NCBI GenBank assembly: GCA_015234065.1
Contig: JADFWS010000003.1
Span: forward strand, 1-38,054
DNA length: 38,054 nt
Reading direction: 5' to 3'
Source: Candidatus Omnitrophota bacterium
Lineage (GTDB): Bacteria; Omnitrophota; Gorgyraeia; Zapsychrales; Fredricksoniimonadaceae
Below, in pieces: positions 22,796-31,623 of this stretch; the first letter of the stretch is position 1, and every line of letters begins with the position of its first letter. Made by a program: the position numbers and the translations under genes. The notes beneath the pieces are model-generated. The model had not been told where the DNA came from. It did not search any database and worked only from the letters and a program-made list of their open reading frames with translations.

Positions 22796-23170
22796 TCAAA
22801 TATTTTTATTTGCCTGCCGCTCACATATTCCATCAACATGCGTTGCGACCATCTCAACACATCCGACGCAAGGCAGTTTCTTCAACGCGCGGATCTCCCG
22901 GCATTGGATGGATCCGGCACGGGCCAACAGCGCCGCCGCGCAATCCTTCGCCGCCTGCGAATGATTCTTTTCCAATATCACCTGGGCCGCATACAAAGAA
23001 CCGCATACGCCACCTGGAGCCCGCCCGCCTCCACACGCAACAAAGCGCGACAGGTCTTCCGCAGACAATTTGAATTTATCCTGGAAAGCATACGCGATCG
23101 CCTCTGCGCAGTTAGACTTTTTAAACCCTGAAGTTCCTGAATAGTGTGCTTTTGCTTTTTCAACTGACAT
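22796..23170 (-). CDS. C_GCAxxG_C_C family putative redox protein
   Basis: A 124-residue protein of the C_GCAxxG_C_C family. The signatures are NCAEAIAYAF, the family core VACGGGRAPGGVCGSLYAA and the late Cys residues CREI and CVGCVEM. A functional role is not established; redox activity is inferred from the conserved Cys. GGAGG six bases before the ATG supports the start. It follows arsC by 138 bases and may be the last gene of the arsenic operon. Confidence 0.85.
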   Translation of the reverse strand: MSVEKAKAHYSGTSGFKKSNCAEAIAYAFQDKFKLSAEDLSRFVACGGGRAPGGVCGSLYAAQVILEKNHSQAAKDCAAALLARAGSIQCREIRALKKLPCVGCVEMVATHVDGICERQANKNI

Positions 23171-23308
23171 TTAAAACCTCCGCTATATTGATATTCCTTT
23201 TCCTGAAAATCTCAGGCAGTTGATCCACAGCGCTTTGCCGCGAATCAGTACCGCCGCATCTTCCTGATGCATTTGGCGATTGTATCCATCTACGACCAAA
23301 GAAATAAC
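23171..23308 (-). other. Intergenic region with possible very short ORF
   Basis: The minus strand has one open frame: an ATG near 23270 would encode about 29 residues rich in basic and hydrophobic amino acids and ending in a TAG just before the C_GCAxxG ribosome-binding site. No ribosome-binding site or recognisable family supports it. It may be a gene remnant or simply leader sequence. Confidence 0.25.
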
Positions 23309-23737
23309 CTAAAATTGTTTTAGCCAACCTTCGATCTTTTGCCTGATCTCCTCACGAACAGCCCTGGTCTTGGCAAGCTTCTCTTCAAAAGCCCCCTCGA
23401 ACTTCGACGGGTCTGTGAAGCCCCAATGAAGCCTCTTGGCCACGCCCGGAAATACCGGACAGCGCTCAGCACTTGTTTCATCGCACACCGTGACTACATA
23501 GTTATACAACTTGCGCTGTTTCAAAAGATCAAAAACCGCCTGCGTTTTCTTCCCGGTAATATCAACCCCGATCTCCTTCAAGGCCTCAATAACAACTGGA
23601 TTCAACTTGCCCGGCTCGATCCCGGCACTTTCTACCTCAAACCTATCCCCGCCCAGCTTGCGCAAAATCTCTTCTGCCATCTGGCTTCTTGCTGAATTGT
23701 GAATACACACAAACAACACCTTTACCTTGCCCATCAC
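23309..23737 (-). CDS. arsC: Arsenate reductase, thioredoxin-coupled LMW-PTP type
   Basis: A 142-residue ArsC of the low-molecular-weight phosphatase fold. The P-loop is CIHNSARSQ near residue 11, and the redox Cys pair lies in TVCDETSAERCPVF, as in the Staphylococcus aureus pI258 enzyme, which passes electrons from thioredoxin. It reduces arsenate to arsenite for export by the ACR3 gene product upstream. It lies six bases after the ArsP-type permease gene. Confidence 0.93.
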   Translation of the reverse strand: MMGKVKVLFVCIHNSARSQMAEEILRKLGGDRFEVESAGIEPGKLNPVVIEALKEIGVDITGKKTQAVFDLLKQRKLYNYVVTVCDETSAERCPVFPGVAKRLHWGFTDPSKFEGAFEEKLAKTRAVREEIRQKIEGWLKQF

Positions 23738-23743
23738 AACCCC

Positions 23744-24712
23744 CTAGCTAGTTAGAACAATTTGAAGAAAATTAAACGCATATCCAATAGCGATAATTCC
23801 CGCCGTTACGACCCCGAAATAAATAAGGATCAAATGGAGATTCATTGCCCGTCTCAGCATGATAGCCTCGGGCAAACTTAACCCGGTGACCGCCATCATA
23901 AAAGCCAAGGCAGTCCCCAGCGGTATCCCTTTTTGAAATAAAACCAATGCAACGGGCACGATTGCGGCACAACTACCATACATCGGAACACCTAAAAGAG
24001 TCGCTATTGGCACCGAAAAGATCCCCGTGCCGGAAATCAGCGCATGGATCTGTTCTTGAGGGAGATAATTGTGTATGAAAGACCCTAAAGCAACGCCCAC
24101 CAAAATCCATAACCAGATCTTCTGAACGATCGAGGACGCCTCATTCAGACCAAAAACAATTCTATCTTTGAAGGACGAGATCTGTGGTTCATTGGAGGAA
24201 AGCTCTTCGTTTCCACTGGCAACCATATCAACAACAAGATGCCGCTCCAGCTTCATCCTCCCAATAACAAGCCCTGACACAATGGCTAACAGCAATCCGC
24301 TCAATACATACAGAACAGTTATTTTCCAGCCGAACAGCCCTATCATGATGATAACCAGGTATTCGTTGATCAGAGGAGATGCCACTAGAAAAGTAAGCGC
24401 CGCGCTCAACGATATGCCCGCCTTAAGAAAACTTAAAAACATCGGGATCGATGAACAGGAACAGAACGGCGTGATAGCACCGAACAAAGCCGCGTAGACA
24501 TTTCCCATCAGCCCGTTATTAGCCATCCACTTCTTGACCGACCGCTGCGGAATAAATGTCCTTAATACTCCGATAACCAGGATCATCACATAGAGCAAGA
24601 ATAATATCTTTATTGAATCGTAAATAAAGAAATCCAATGCTGCTGCCAGCGTCGATGATCTTGGCAGATCCAAGACTTGATAAACAAACCAATCAGAGAA
24701 ATTTAACAGCAC
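23744..24712 (-). CDS. ArsP-type permease (organoarsenical/DUF318 family)
   Basis: A 322-residue membrane protein with about eight helices in two related halves. The first half has [22 protein letters not shown], with the CSC motif of ArsP/SO_0444-like permeases. The second half has the matching [28 protein letters not shown]. Members export trivalent organoarsenicals or other oxyanions. The start overlaps the ACR3 stop by ten bases. Location in an ars operon supports the arsenical role; the substrate is not provable here. Confidence 0.85.
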   Translation of the reverse strand: MLLNFSDWFVYQVLDLPRSSTLAAALDFFIYDSIKILFLLYVMILVIGVLRTFIPQRSVKKWMANNGLMGNVYAALFGAITPFCSCSSIPMFLSFLKAGISLSAALTFLVASPLINEYLVIIMIGLFGWKITVLYVLSGLLLAIVSGLVIGRMKLERHLVVDMVASGNEELSSNEPQISSFKDRIVFGLNEASSIVQKIWLWILVGVALGSFIHNYLPQEQIHALISGTGIFSVPIATLLGVPMYGSCAAIVPVALVLFQKGIPLGTALAFMMAVTGLSLPEAIMLRRAMNLHLILIYFGVVTAGIIAIGYAFNFLQIVLTS

Positions 24713-25761
24713 TTGCCCTCCTTCTTAATGTCGACCAACCAAACGCTGCTTTTCAAATACAACGCCACATTGACCAACCCGATCATGACCGGCACCTCGA
24801 CCAAAGGCCCGATGACCGCGGCGAAAGCCACGCCAGAATTGATACCAAAGACAGCAATCGCAACGGCAATAGCCAACTCAAAATTGTTGCTTGCCGCCGT
24901 GAACGAAAGCGTCACGGTCTTGCCATGATCAGCCCCCGCCTTCCCGCTCATGAAGAAGGAGAGAAAAAACATGACCACAAAATAAATCAGGAGCGGAATC
25001 GCGATCCGAAGAACATCCCACGGGATCTTTACGATGTACTCCCCCTTAAGCGAGAACATCACAAAGATCGTGAACAGAAGGGCGATCAGCGTCATGGGGC
25101 TGATGCGAGGAATGAACACCTTCTCATACCATTCCTTGCCCCTCAGCCGAAGCAGGGCAAACCTGGAGATCATTCCAGCCAAGAACGGAATACCCAGATA
25201 AATGAATACACTTTTGGCGATCTGCATGATCGTGACATTAACAATCACGCCTTTAAGACCAAACCAGCCAGGAAGGATCGTAATAAAGACCCACGCGTAC
25301 ACCGAGAAGAACAGCACCTGAAAAATGGCGTTAAACGCCACCAACCCGGCGCAATACTCGGTATCCCCATCAGCCAGGTCGTTCCAGACAATGACCATGG
25401 CAATGCACCGCGCCAAGCCGATCATGATAAGACCGACCATGTATTCCGGATAGCCTCGCAAAAAGACGATCGCCAGGGCAAACATCAATATTGGGCCAAT
25501 AATCCAGTTCTGAACCAGCGACAGCGCCAGGATCTTGTAATCCTTAAACACATCCCCCAATTCCTCATACTTCACCTTCGCCAAAGGTGGATACATCATG
25601 AGGATCAATCCAATAGCGATCGGTACATTGGTTGTCCCTGATTGAAACTGATTCCAGAATCCCATAACTCCCGGAATAAAGTACCCGACGCCAACGCCAA
25701 GCGCCATCGCCAGGAATATCCATGCCGTCAAATACTGATCCAGGAATGCCAGCTTCTTCAT
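24703..25761 (-). CDS. acr3: ACR3-family arsenite efflux permease
   Basis: A 352-residue ten-helix permease of the BASS superfamily. The essential Cys of ACR3 lies in [14 protein letters not shown] and the conserved Glu in [14 protein letters not shown]. It exports As(III) by proton antiport in the cytoplasmic membrane. The C terminus ends KCC. The start overlaps the regulator stop as ATGA. Confidence 0.93.
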   Translation of the reverse strand: MKKLAFLDQYLTAWIFLAMALGVGVGYFIPGVMGFWNQFQSGTTNVPIAIGLILMMYPPLAKVKYEELGDVFKDYKILALSLVQNWIIGPILMFALAIVFLRGYPEYMVGLIMIGLARCIAMVIVWNDLADGDTEYCAGLVAFNAIFQVLFFSVYAWVFITILPGWFGLKGVIVNVTIMQIAKSVFIYLGIPFLAGMISRFALLRLRGKEWYEKVFIPRISPMTLIALLFTIFVMFSLKGEYIVKIPWDVLRIAIPLLIYFVVMFFLSFFMSGKAGADHGKTVTLSFTAASNNFELAIAVAIAVFGINSGVAFAAVIGPLVEVPVMIGLVNVALYLKSSVWLVDIKKEGKCC

Positions 25762-26066
25762 CCCTTCTCCTCGGGCGTCTTAATACTGCAACATCCACCT
25801 TCAATCTTGATAGCCTTGATGTTAACCAGCCCGTCAGCCACTTTCTTATGGGCAGAAGATAATATCCTGGTAAATGTCGGGCGCGACACCTTCATCAGTT
25901 TCCCCGCCTGCGCGTGGGTCAAATCTTCAAGATCCGCCAACCGAATGGCCTCGAACTCATCAATGGTCACGGCCACGCCCTCCAGCACGCCCGGTTTCTT
26001 ACACTTGGGACGAAAGCATCTCTCCCCCGGCAGGCACTTGATCCATCTGGTCTTTTTTGGTCTCAT
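25758..26066 (-). CDS. DUF134/UPF0251 HTH protein, likely ars operon regulator
   Basis: A 102-residue protein of the DUF134 family: [20 protein letters not shown] start, Cys-rich N terminus, and a sigma-70 region-4-like HTH in [34 protein letters not shown]. The C terminus has GGCC, a possible metalloid-binding vicinal Cys pair. It is first in the arsenic operon and takes the position normally held by ArsR. A perfect palindrome overlaps the -10 box, so arsenite-responsive repression is likely but unproved. GAGG precedes the ATG. Confidence 0.85.
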   Translation of the reverse strand: MRPKKTRWIKCLPGERCFRPKCKKPGVLEGVAVTIDEFEAIRLADLEDLTHAQAGKLMKVSRPTFTRILSSAHKKVADGLVNIKAIKIEGGCCSIKTPEEKG

Positions 26067-26078
26067 CTTAAACCTCGA

Positions 26079-26098
26079 TTATGAACTATGGTTCATAA
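26079..26098. promoter_or_regulatory. Perfect palindromic operator of the ars operon
   Basis: TTATGAAC (26079-26086), a four-base spacer, and GTTCATAA (26091-26098) form a perfect inverted repeat. It overlaps the -10 box and the expected transcription start of the regulator gene, so a bound protein would block transcription. Confidence 0.75.
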
Positions 26099-26122
26099 TA
26101 ACAGCGGTCGCAATTTTGTCAA
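26095..26122 (-). promoter_or_regulatory. Promoter of the ars operon
   Basis: TTGACA (26117-26122), 16 bases, and TATTAT (26095-26100) on the minus strand. The consensus -35 box is perfect. The predicted leader of about 20 bases includes the GAGG ribosome-binding site. Confidence 0.75.
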
Positions 26123-26225
26123 CTGCTTTCGTAAACCCTAAATCGTACATGCTAATTGTTTGGTAATTCGAAAGATGCAATTCTCTCTGACTGCTACAAG
26201 ATTCAGAATTGTATTGGGATGCTGC

Positions 26226-27380
26226 TTACCACGGAGTGATCCATCGGCCCTGATTACGGCCAAAGCCGGTATACACATGCGCAATGAGCGCCATTCTAAG
26301 ATGCCCGTCCTGAAAAGCGGCGAACGTCTGCTCGACCGTGGCGGGACGATCAATATAGTAAACTCGAACGCCCACAGACCTGAGCGCCGCATACATCTCG
26401 GGATCCATCTGTGCCGCCAGGACTGTGCCGACATTATTCTGACGCACCAGCGCGGTCAGCATCTGGATCGTGTTCCCGTTAAAGAACTGGCTGTTATTCA
26501 TAAACACAACCGTCTTGTTCTGTGTCATATCCGCGACAAAATAATACGGGGCCCGGCCGAACATATTCTCAACCGGGCTCTGGGCGAACTGCCCCTGCGC
26601 CGGAATCAGGACGACCTTTCTCTTATTCAGCGTATCGTGGGCATCATGGGCGAACAAAAGGACGATCAACACGGTCAACACATACAAAGCCGTCGCAACC
26701 CGCCGCTTGATCGCCACTTCATTCGGGATCTGCTCCGCAAAAGCTTCCTTAAACAGTACAAACGCGCCCCGGAATTGGAAACAGGCGATCAAAACAGCAC
26801 CCAGAGGATCGCAATATACCAATCCCGCTTCGGCGAGCGTCAGCCCAACCAGCGCCACGATCGTCGAATAGAAATTCGCCTTGTTCTGCACCATGCAGAT
26901 ATAAATACTGCTGTTGTCCGGCTTTTGCTTGAGCGCACTGACAGAAACCCGATACAAATGTGTCGTGGCTAAAAAAGAAACGAGCGCAACAAAAAGCGAC
27001 AGGATCCCAGGATGCCCCGGCAAATGCACAAAAAGGATCGCCACATTATCCGAAAGGATCCAAACGCCCGACAGGAACATCACGATCCCGATCAGAATCC
27101 CCTGCCAGAACGGCGAAAGCCTGAGGCGGCGGACACCCTGATAATTGATCCCGAACGCAACACAATCCGCGAACGAATTCACAGCATCAGCAACGAGGAT
27201 CTTACTTCCGGTCAAAAGCCCGACAAAACCTTTGACGATCGTCGCGATAATATAATAAATGAGCGAGCCGAACACAACGCGCGAATGGCAATTGCGGCAC
27301 TTGGGATTGATCTTGCCCTTGAACAGAAGTTGATTACAGGTACAGGCTTTATCTTTAGGATGGTGTTCCGCGAGCGGCAT
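26226..27380 (-). CDS. CDF transporter domain fused through an extra helix to a NifX-like domain
   Basis: A 384-residue fusion. Residues 13-31 hold two Cys pairs (CTC and CRNCH); 35-210 form six CDF helices; 218-234 is a seventh helix; 244-350 is a NifX-like domain (KVVLIPAQGQ start, SPVENMFGRAPYYFVADM core, VGVRVYYI end). The normal cytosolic CDF C-terminal domain is missing. The metal site is changed: N and D in VNSFAD (helix 2), Q and N in MVQNKANF (helix 5). Seven helices put the NifX-like domain on the opposite side from a normal CDF tail, outside the cytosol. Its core FGRAPYY equals that of the 21479-22183 protein. It lies beyond the ars operon yet clearly belongs to the magnetosome set. 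Confidence 0.83.
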   Translation of the reverse strand: MPLAEHHPKDKACTCNQLLFKGKINPKCRNCHSRVVFGSLIYYIIATIVKGFVGLLTGSKILVADAVNSFADCVAFGINYQGVRRLRLSPFWQGILIGIVMFLSGVWILSDNVAILFVHLPGHPGILSLFVALVSFLATTHLYRVSVSALKQKPDNSSIYICMVQNKANFYSTIVALVGLTLAEAGLVYCDPLGAVLIACFQFRGAFVLFKEAFAEQIPNEVAIKRRVATALYVLTVLIVLLFAHDAHDTLNKRKVVLIPAQGQFAQSPVENMFGRAPYYFVADMTQNKTVVFMNNSQFFNGNTIQMLTALVRQNNVGTVLAAQMDPEMYAALRSVGVRVYYIDRPATVEQTFAAFQDGHLRMALIAHVYTGFGRNQGRWITPW

Positions 27381-27496
27381 TCAAATCTTTCTGATCAAAG
27401 AATGTTAACGAATAATGTGCGGTGAATTTTATGCGCAAGCCGCCCGAATGTCAATTATTTTAAACGGCCCATTATCCTTAACAGCCATGCTCTCCT

Positions 27497-28714
27497 TTAA
27501 CATCTCTTCGTTACACGATCCGACACTTTTTGAATATCGTCGGGCCGCATGAACTGGCTCGTTGAAAATGTCCACAGATGCGCTGCCATAAAACGGGCAT
27601 TCGGGCAGGCTCCGGGCAAGACCACGCCCTTTAAATCTTCATAATCAGGCACTGCCCTGCTAAAAGAACGCGACAGGCCGATCCCCATTTCCTCCAGGGG
27701 CTGCATGGCGACTGGATCCGCCGCATCAACAATAACCGCGACATAAGGATATGTCGCACGCGCACCCGGCGCTTCCTGGACAACGATGATCCCCGGATAC
27801 CGCTGCAATGCCTTTTTATAAACCTCGGCTTTTTGCCGCTGTGATCCGATCGCGGACTCCAGTGTATGAAAATTCCTGTGCCCGATAAATTTGCGGAACA
27901 ACGAAACTTTCTGAATAGGAAAATCACTGGCAAAATCCTCAGACAGCGCTTTCATTTTGTGCCCGGCCCATTGCCAGAATATTTCCGGCAGGCGATATAC
28001 AAACCAGAATAACGACGGCCGGTAAAACACAGCATACCCGCATAATCCCGTGATCCGCTTTGCCTCTTCCCAAGGATCTTTTCTTTCCAGCGCATCAATG
28101 TTCTGGTCAAGAAGCCGGGCATGATTCGACAATTTCGCCGTCACAACGCCGCCTTCATACATGGTCAGGCCCTTGCCTGCGGCCATACTGAAAAACGCAA
28201 AATCCCCGAACGTCCCGACCTTGCGCCCCTTATATTCCGCGCCCAAAGACTGCGCACAATCCTCGACGATCAAAATGCCGCGATTTTGAACAATGCCGGC
28301 AATGGCCTCCATGTCAGACGGCAATCCGCCCAAATGATTGACCACAACAGCCAGAATGTCATTATTCTCACGGCACAGGCGCTCCAGCTCCGTCGCATCA
28401 ATATCAAAATTATCTTTACGAATATCGCAAACCTGAACTTTGAGCCCTGCCCTTGCGATCGCAAGCGGCACCAGCGGACACGTAAACGCCGGGATGATCA
28501 CCGTTCTTTTAGGCGACAAGGCCTTCAGCGTTTCTGCGATAAAATAAAGCCCTGCGGTACCGGAACAGGTGACCCGTGTATACGCAACATCCAAAAAAGA
28601 GGTGAAATCGCGCTCCAAAGATCCACCGTCGCGCTCCTTGCTGAAGAACGCGGCAATATCCCTGATCGACACCGGCAAGCCGGCTGTAGGTGGAATTTCT
28701 CTCCAAAAACTCAT
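27497..28714 (-). CDS. DegT/DnrJ/EryC1/StrS-family aminotransferase
   Basis: A 405-residue PLP-dependent aminotransferase acting typically on nucleotide-linked keto sugars. Signs are TCSGTAGLYFIAETL, VIIPAFTCPLVPLAIARAGLKV, VVVNHLGGLPSDM, IVEDCAQSLGAEYKGRKVG and the PLP lysine in AAGKGLTMYEGG. Close to the FemAB-SMR gene, with which it shares a divergent promoter, it likely serves cell-envelope glycan or lipid modification. The -10 box ends only six bases before the ATG, so the mRNA may be leaderless. Confidence 0.88.
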   Translation of the reverse strand: MSFWREIPPTAGLPVSIRDIAAFFSKERDGGSLERDFTSFLDVAYTRVTCSGTAGLYFIAETLKALSPKRTVIIPAFTCPLVPLAIARAGLKVQVCDIRKDNFDIDATELERLCRENNDILAVVVNHLGGLPSDMEAIAGIVQNRGILIVEDCAQSLGAEYKGRKVGTFGDFAFFSMAAGKGLTMYEGGVVTAKLSNHARLLDQNIDALERKDPWEEAKRITGLCGYAVFYRPSLFWFVYRLPEIFWQWAGHKMKALSEDFASDFPIQKVSLFRKFIGHRNFHTLESAIGSQRQKAEVYKKALQRYPGIIVVQEAPGARATYPYVAVIVDAADPVAMQPLEEMGIGLSRSFSRAVPDYEDLKGVVLPGACPNARFMAAHLWTFSTSQFMRPDDIQKVSDRVTKRC

Positions 28715-28720
28715 GGGGTG

Positions 28721-28756
28721 ATTATAACATTATATCCAAAAAAGTTATGTTATAAT
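28721..28756. promoter_or_regulatory. Symmetric divergent promoter pair
   Basis: ATTATAACAT (28721-28730) and ATGTTATAAT (28747-28756) are perfect 10-base inverted repeats 16 bases apart. Each arm contains an extended -10 box, TGTTATAAT, one per strand. The minus box serves the DegT gene (ATG six bases on) and the plus box the FemAB-SMR gene (ATG ten bases on). Both transcripts would start at or within a few bases of the start codon. Confidence 0.65.
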
Positions 28757-28766
28757 GCCATCCCTT

Positions 28767-30323
28767 ATGGCCGAAACGCATCATTTTTCAAGCATCGTAA
28801 CCCCTGATATCACCGCGATCCCCGAGCAGGATTGGCATGCTGTTTTTCCTTCTATCGCGGAAAGTTACGGATTCTTTAAAACACTCGACGAGACTCTAAC
28901 CGGACAATTCAAGCCATGGTATATCATGCTGTACGAAAACAGCATTCCTGTGTGCCTGGCCCCCTGCTTTATCATGGAATACCCGCTCGACACCACACTC
29001 GAAGGAAAGCCCAAAGAGCTCCTTTGCTGGATCCAGAAGAAACTGAACAAAAATTTTACACTAAAAATGCTTCTCTGCGGCTGTCAGGCGGCCGAAGGGC
29101 GGCTCGGGCTTTCTGATATGCGCCGGGCCGATATTGCCAGCGCCCTTCTTCATGAAATGGAAGCCCTCGCAAGAAAAGAAAAAGCCTCTCTTGTCGCGTT
29201 TAAAGACTTTCCTGATGACTATGGCCCGTTCTTTCAGACACTTTCCAAACGCGGCCTGCACAAGATGGAAAGCTACCCGTCGGTCGAACTGCACCTGCCG
29301 TTCACGTCGTTTGAAGAATACTTTGCTACTTTAAGCAAGGCCACGCGCAAGGACTTGCGCCGGAAATTTCAAAAAGTAGACGCATTGCCCAAGGTCAGCT
29401 TTGACGTCGCCCATTCTCTTAAAGGTGCGCTTCTCGATGAAGCATATCCTCTTTACCTGAACACCCTCGATAAAAGCGATGTTCAGTTCGAGCGCCTGAG
29501 CAAAGAATTCTTTCAATGCATCAGCGATAATCTACCGAAAGAAACTGTCTATTTCCTCTGGAAACTCGACGGGAAACTTGTCGCCTTTGATTTGTGCCTG
29601 ATACATAACGGCATTCTCGTCGATGAATATATCGGCATGGATTATTCCGTGGCTCTGCAATATCACCTGTACTATGTGACGTTCCGCGATATGGTGCGCT
29701 GGTGCATCGCGAACAATGTCCGCGTTTATGAGAGCGGCGCTTTAAACTATGACCCAAAAAGACGCCTGGACTTTCAATTCGTGCCGGAGAATATTTATCT
29801 CAAGCACTTAAACCCGTTCATTAATCCTTTATTCGCACCAGTGTGCCTTCTTCTCAAACCCGACAACTTTGACCCGATCCTCAAAGAGATCAAGCACGGG
29901 AAACCCGCGAAGAAATCCTCGAGCGGCCTTACCTTGAAGCTCCTGTTCCTTATTCTCATGACCGACATCCTTGAATCTGTAGGCGAAATATTTTTCAAGC
30001 AGGGCGTTACTGCGACGGGATTCAGCAATGTCACACTGCACAACGCGCTGGCTTTTCTTGTCAAATTAAGCGCGACCCCGGCGTTATGGTTCGGCGTCCT
30101 TACCTACATCCTCAATTTTGTCCTGTGGATGGCGGTTCTGTCGCGTGTCGATCTAAGCATCGCGTTTCCCATTGGAAACGCGACCTATATCATTATCCCG
30201 TTCTTATCCATGCTCATCCTGCATGAAAAAGTCTCTCTCCTGCGCTGGGCCGGCATCGCCTGCATTATTATCGGCGCGGCTTTGATCACCCGCTCTGCGC
30301 ATAGCAAGGATGTGGCCTCATGA
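28767..30323 (+). CDS. FemAB/GNAT-like acyltransferase fused to an SMR-type membrane domain
   Basis: A 518-residue fusion. Residues about 1-390 resemble the DUF482/FemAB peptidoglycan-biosynthesis acyltransferases: LSKATRKDLRRKFQKV, AYPLYLNTLDKSDVQFERL, DGKLVAFDLCLI and YESGALNYDPKRRL. Residues about 400-518 form a four-helix SMR/EamA-half domain (TDILESVGEIFFKQG with the helix-1 Glu, WMAVLSRVDLSIAFP, HEKVSLLRWAGIACIIIG). The following gene encodes a second SMR unit, so a heterodimeric flippase tied to an acyltransferase is plausible, like ArnE/ArnF beside ArnB. An ATG at 28755 is excluded because it overlaps the -10 box. Confidence 0.82.
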   Translation: MAETHHFSSIVTPDITAIPEQDWHAVFPSIAESYGFFKTLDETLTGQFKPWYIMLYENSIPVCLAPCFIMEYPLDTTLEGKPKELLCWIQKKLNKNFTLKMLLCGCQAAEGRLGLSDMRRADIASALLHEMEALARKEKASLVAFKDFPDDYGPFFQTLSKRGLHKMESYPSVELHLPFTSFEEYFATLSKATRKDLRRKFQKVDALPKVSFDVAHSLKGALLDEAYPLYLNTLDKSDVQFERLSKEFFQCISDNLPKETVYFLWKLDGKLVAFDLCLIHNGILVDEYIGMDYSVALQYHLYYVTFRDMVRWCIANNVRVYESGALNYDPKRRLDFQFVPENIYLKHLNPFINPLFAPVCLLLKPDNFDPILKEIKHGKPAKKSSSGLTLKLLFLILMTDILESVGEIFFKQGVTATGFSNVTLHNALAFLVKLSATPALWFGVLTYILNFVLWMAVLSRVDLSIAFPIGNATYIIIPFLSMLILHEKVSLLRWAGIACIIIGAALITRSAHSKDVAS

Positions 30324-30694
30324 ATCCTGTGAGCCTTATTCTCCTTCTCATCCACCAGGTTTGTGCGACTGTCGAACAGATCGTATTTAAGAAAGCCGCA
30401 GACCGCCTGGGCGGGCATGCGCTTAAAAACCCGCGCGACCTTTTTCTGTTTATTCTCAAAGCTGTTCAAATGCCGCTGATCTGGGCAGGGTTCCTCCTTG
30501 TGGTCGGAGCCTGGGTCTTCTGGTTCGCGGTGCTATCCTACCTGGACCTGAATGTCGCGGTCCTGGTCGACAGCATGCAATACATCATGATCCTGCTGGC
30601 GTCTTATTTCTTGCTAAAAGAAAAGATCGGGTGGCTGCGCATTCTGGGGACCGCTTTCATTCTCGGCGGTGTCTTACTCGTTGTGAAGGGCTAA
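30320..30694 (+). CDS. Small SMR/EamA-type four-helix transporter
   Basis: A 124-residue SMR-like protein with four helices. Helix 1 carries CATVEQIVFKKA with the conserved Glu, and helix 3-4 has KEKIGWLRILGTAFILGGVLL. The start overlaps the upstream stop as ATGA. It is slightly larger than EmrE (110) and resembles ArnE/ArnF half-transporters. Together with the fused SMR domain it likely makes a lipid-linked sugar or lipid flippase. Confidence 0.85.
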   Translation: MNPVSLILLLIHQVCATVEQIVFKKAADRLGGHALKNPRDLFLFILKAVQMPLIWAGFLLVVGAWVFWFAVLSYLDLNVAVLVDSMQYIMILLASYFLLKEKIGWLRILGTAFILGGVLLVVKG

Positions 30695-31615
30695 AACTTC
30701 AAGGATCTTCAGGTTCTGGGCCTGGTTCAAGGCCTGGATCGCGGCCGCATCATGGCCCTTCGCGCTAAACGCCCTCGGATGATCCATTTCCGCAAGGATC
30801 GTTTTAATCTTGCCGTTCATGATCGGAACAGAATAATCCCCGGTCACGTCACAACCCGCAATATCCAGATGCTCTCGAATAAGTTTCAATAACAGCTCAA
30901 AGCCTTCCCATGGAAAAAGCCCTTCTTCCCAATTGGTCAAGGCATACCCGGATTGAAGGCAATCTTTATCCAAGCTGAGATACACCTGTTGTGTTTCAAT
31001 GCGGCCAAGAAGTCCCATGAAAAATGCGGTGAGGTCTTTTCCTTTCAGCTCTGTCCATGAAATCTTACTTCGAAAAATACCGTTCTCGACGCGCACCGAC
31101 ACATTATCCGCCGGAACTTTCTGAAAAAGCGTAAAAGTGGGCTCATGCGCATATGGATAGATCTCAACCCGGCTCTGGTGCAACGCCTTCAGGTTCCCGG
31201 TCTGGATGGAATAACTGGAAATATCATCCGAACTGATGCCTAACAGAATAACTTTCTTAACGTTGGGCCGGCGCAGGATCCTGGAAACCCATGATCCACA
31301 CCCCAGTTTCGGCGGAAGGATGTCCCAATCAGGATGATGATCAAACACAATGACCGTGATCGGCGCATCGAATTGCTCGACGAGAAGGCTTGAAATATGA
31401 TGAAAATCGCCGGAACCAAGGAACGTCACCGCGTTCTTCAATTCCGGCGATAAAATATTCTTAACCTTATTGGCATTCTGCCGATTGCTCCACAACCGGA
31501 CCGCTGGCCCCAGCGCCTTAAGATCCGAGATTACGGGCTGATACCGGCGAACCAGGCCCTCCTGCCCGGCGACTGTCCCATCAAAATCCAGGATGCGCAC
31601 TTGGCCTGAAAGCAT
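30674..31615 (-). CDS. Arginase/ureohydrolase-fold protein
   Basis: A 313-residue protein with arginase-type metal motifs: GSGDFHHIS, IVFDHHPDWD (the D-x-H-x-D pattern is varied) and VYLSLDKDCL (S-x-D-x-D-x-x). It also has ILLGISSDD and AGCDVTGDYS. Members of this fold hydrolyse guanidino or amide compounds with a binuclear Mn site. Its substrate is unknown. It is the last of four genes in an operon with a class III aminotransferase, so a nitrogenous product is implied. AAGGAAA precedes the ATG; the 3' end overlaps the SMR gene convergently by 21 bases. Confidence 0.75.
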   Translation of the reverse strand: MLSGQVRILDFDGTVAGQEGLVRRYQPVISDLKALGPAVRLWSNRQNANKVKNILSPELKNAVTFLGSGDFHHISSLLVEQFDAPITVIVFDHHPDWDILPPKLGCGSWVSRILRRPNVKKVILLGISSDDISSYSIQTGNLKALHQSRVEIYPYAHEPTFTLFQKVPADNVSVRVENGIFRSKISWTELKGKDLTAFFMGLLGRIETQQVYLSLDKDCLQSGYALTNWEEGLFPWEGFELLLKLIREHLDIAGCDVTGDYSVPIMNGKIKTILAEMDHPRAFSAKGHDAAAIQALNQAQNLKILEVLALHNE

Positions 31616-31623
31616 TTTTTCCT

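Noticed and set aside
24637-25641. A 334-codon plus-strand frame across the ACR3 gene
   Set aside because: It encodes a charged, Asp/His/Arg-rich sequence typical of the complement of a membrane protein, while the minus strand is a clear ACR3 with its essential Cys and Glu.
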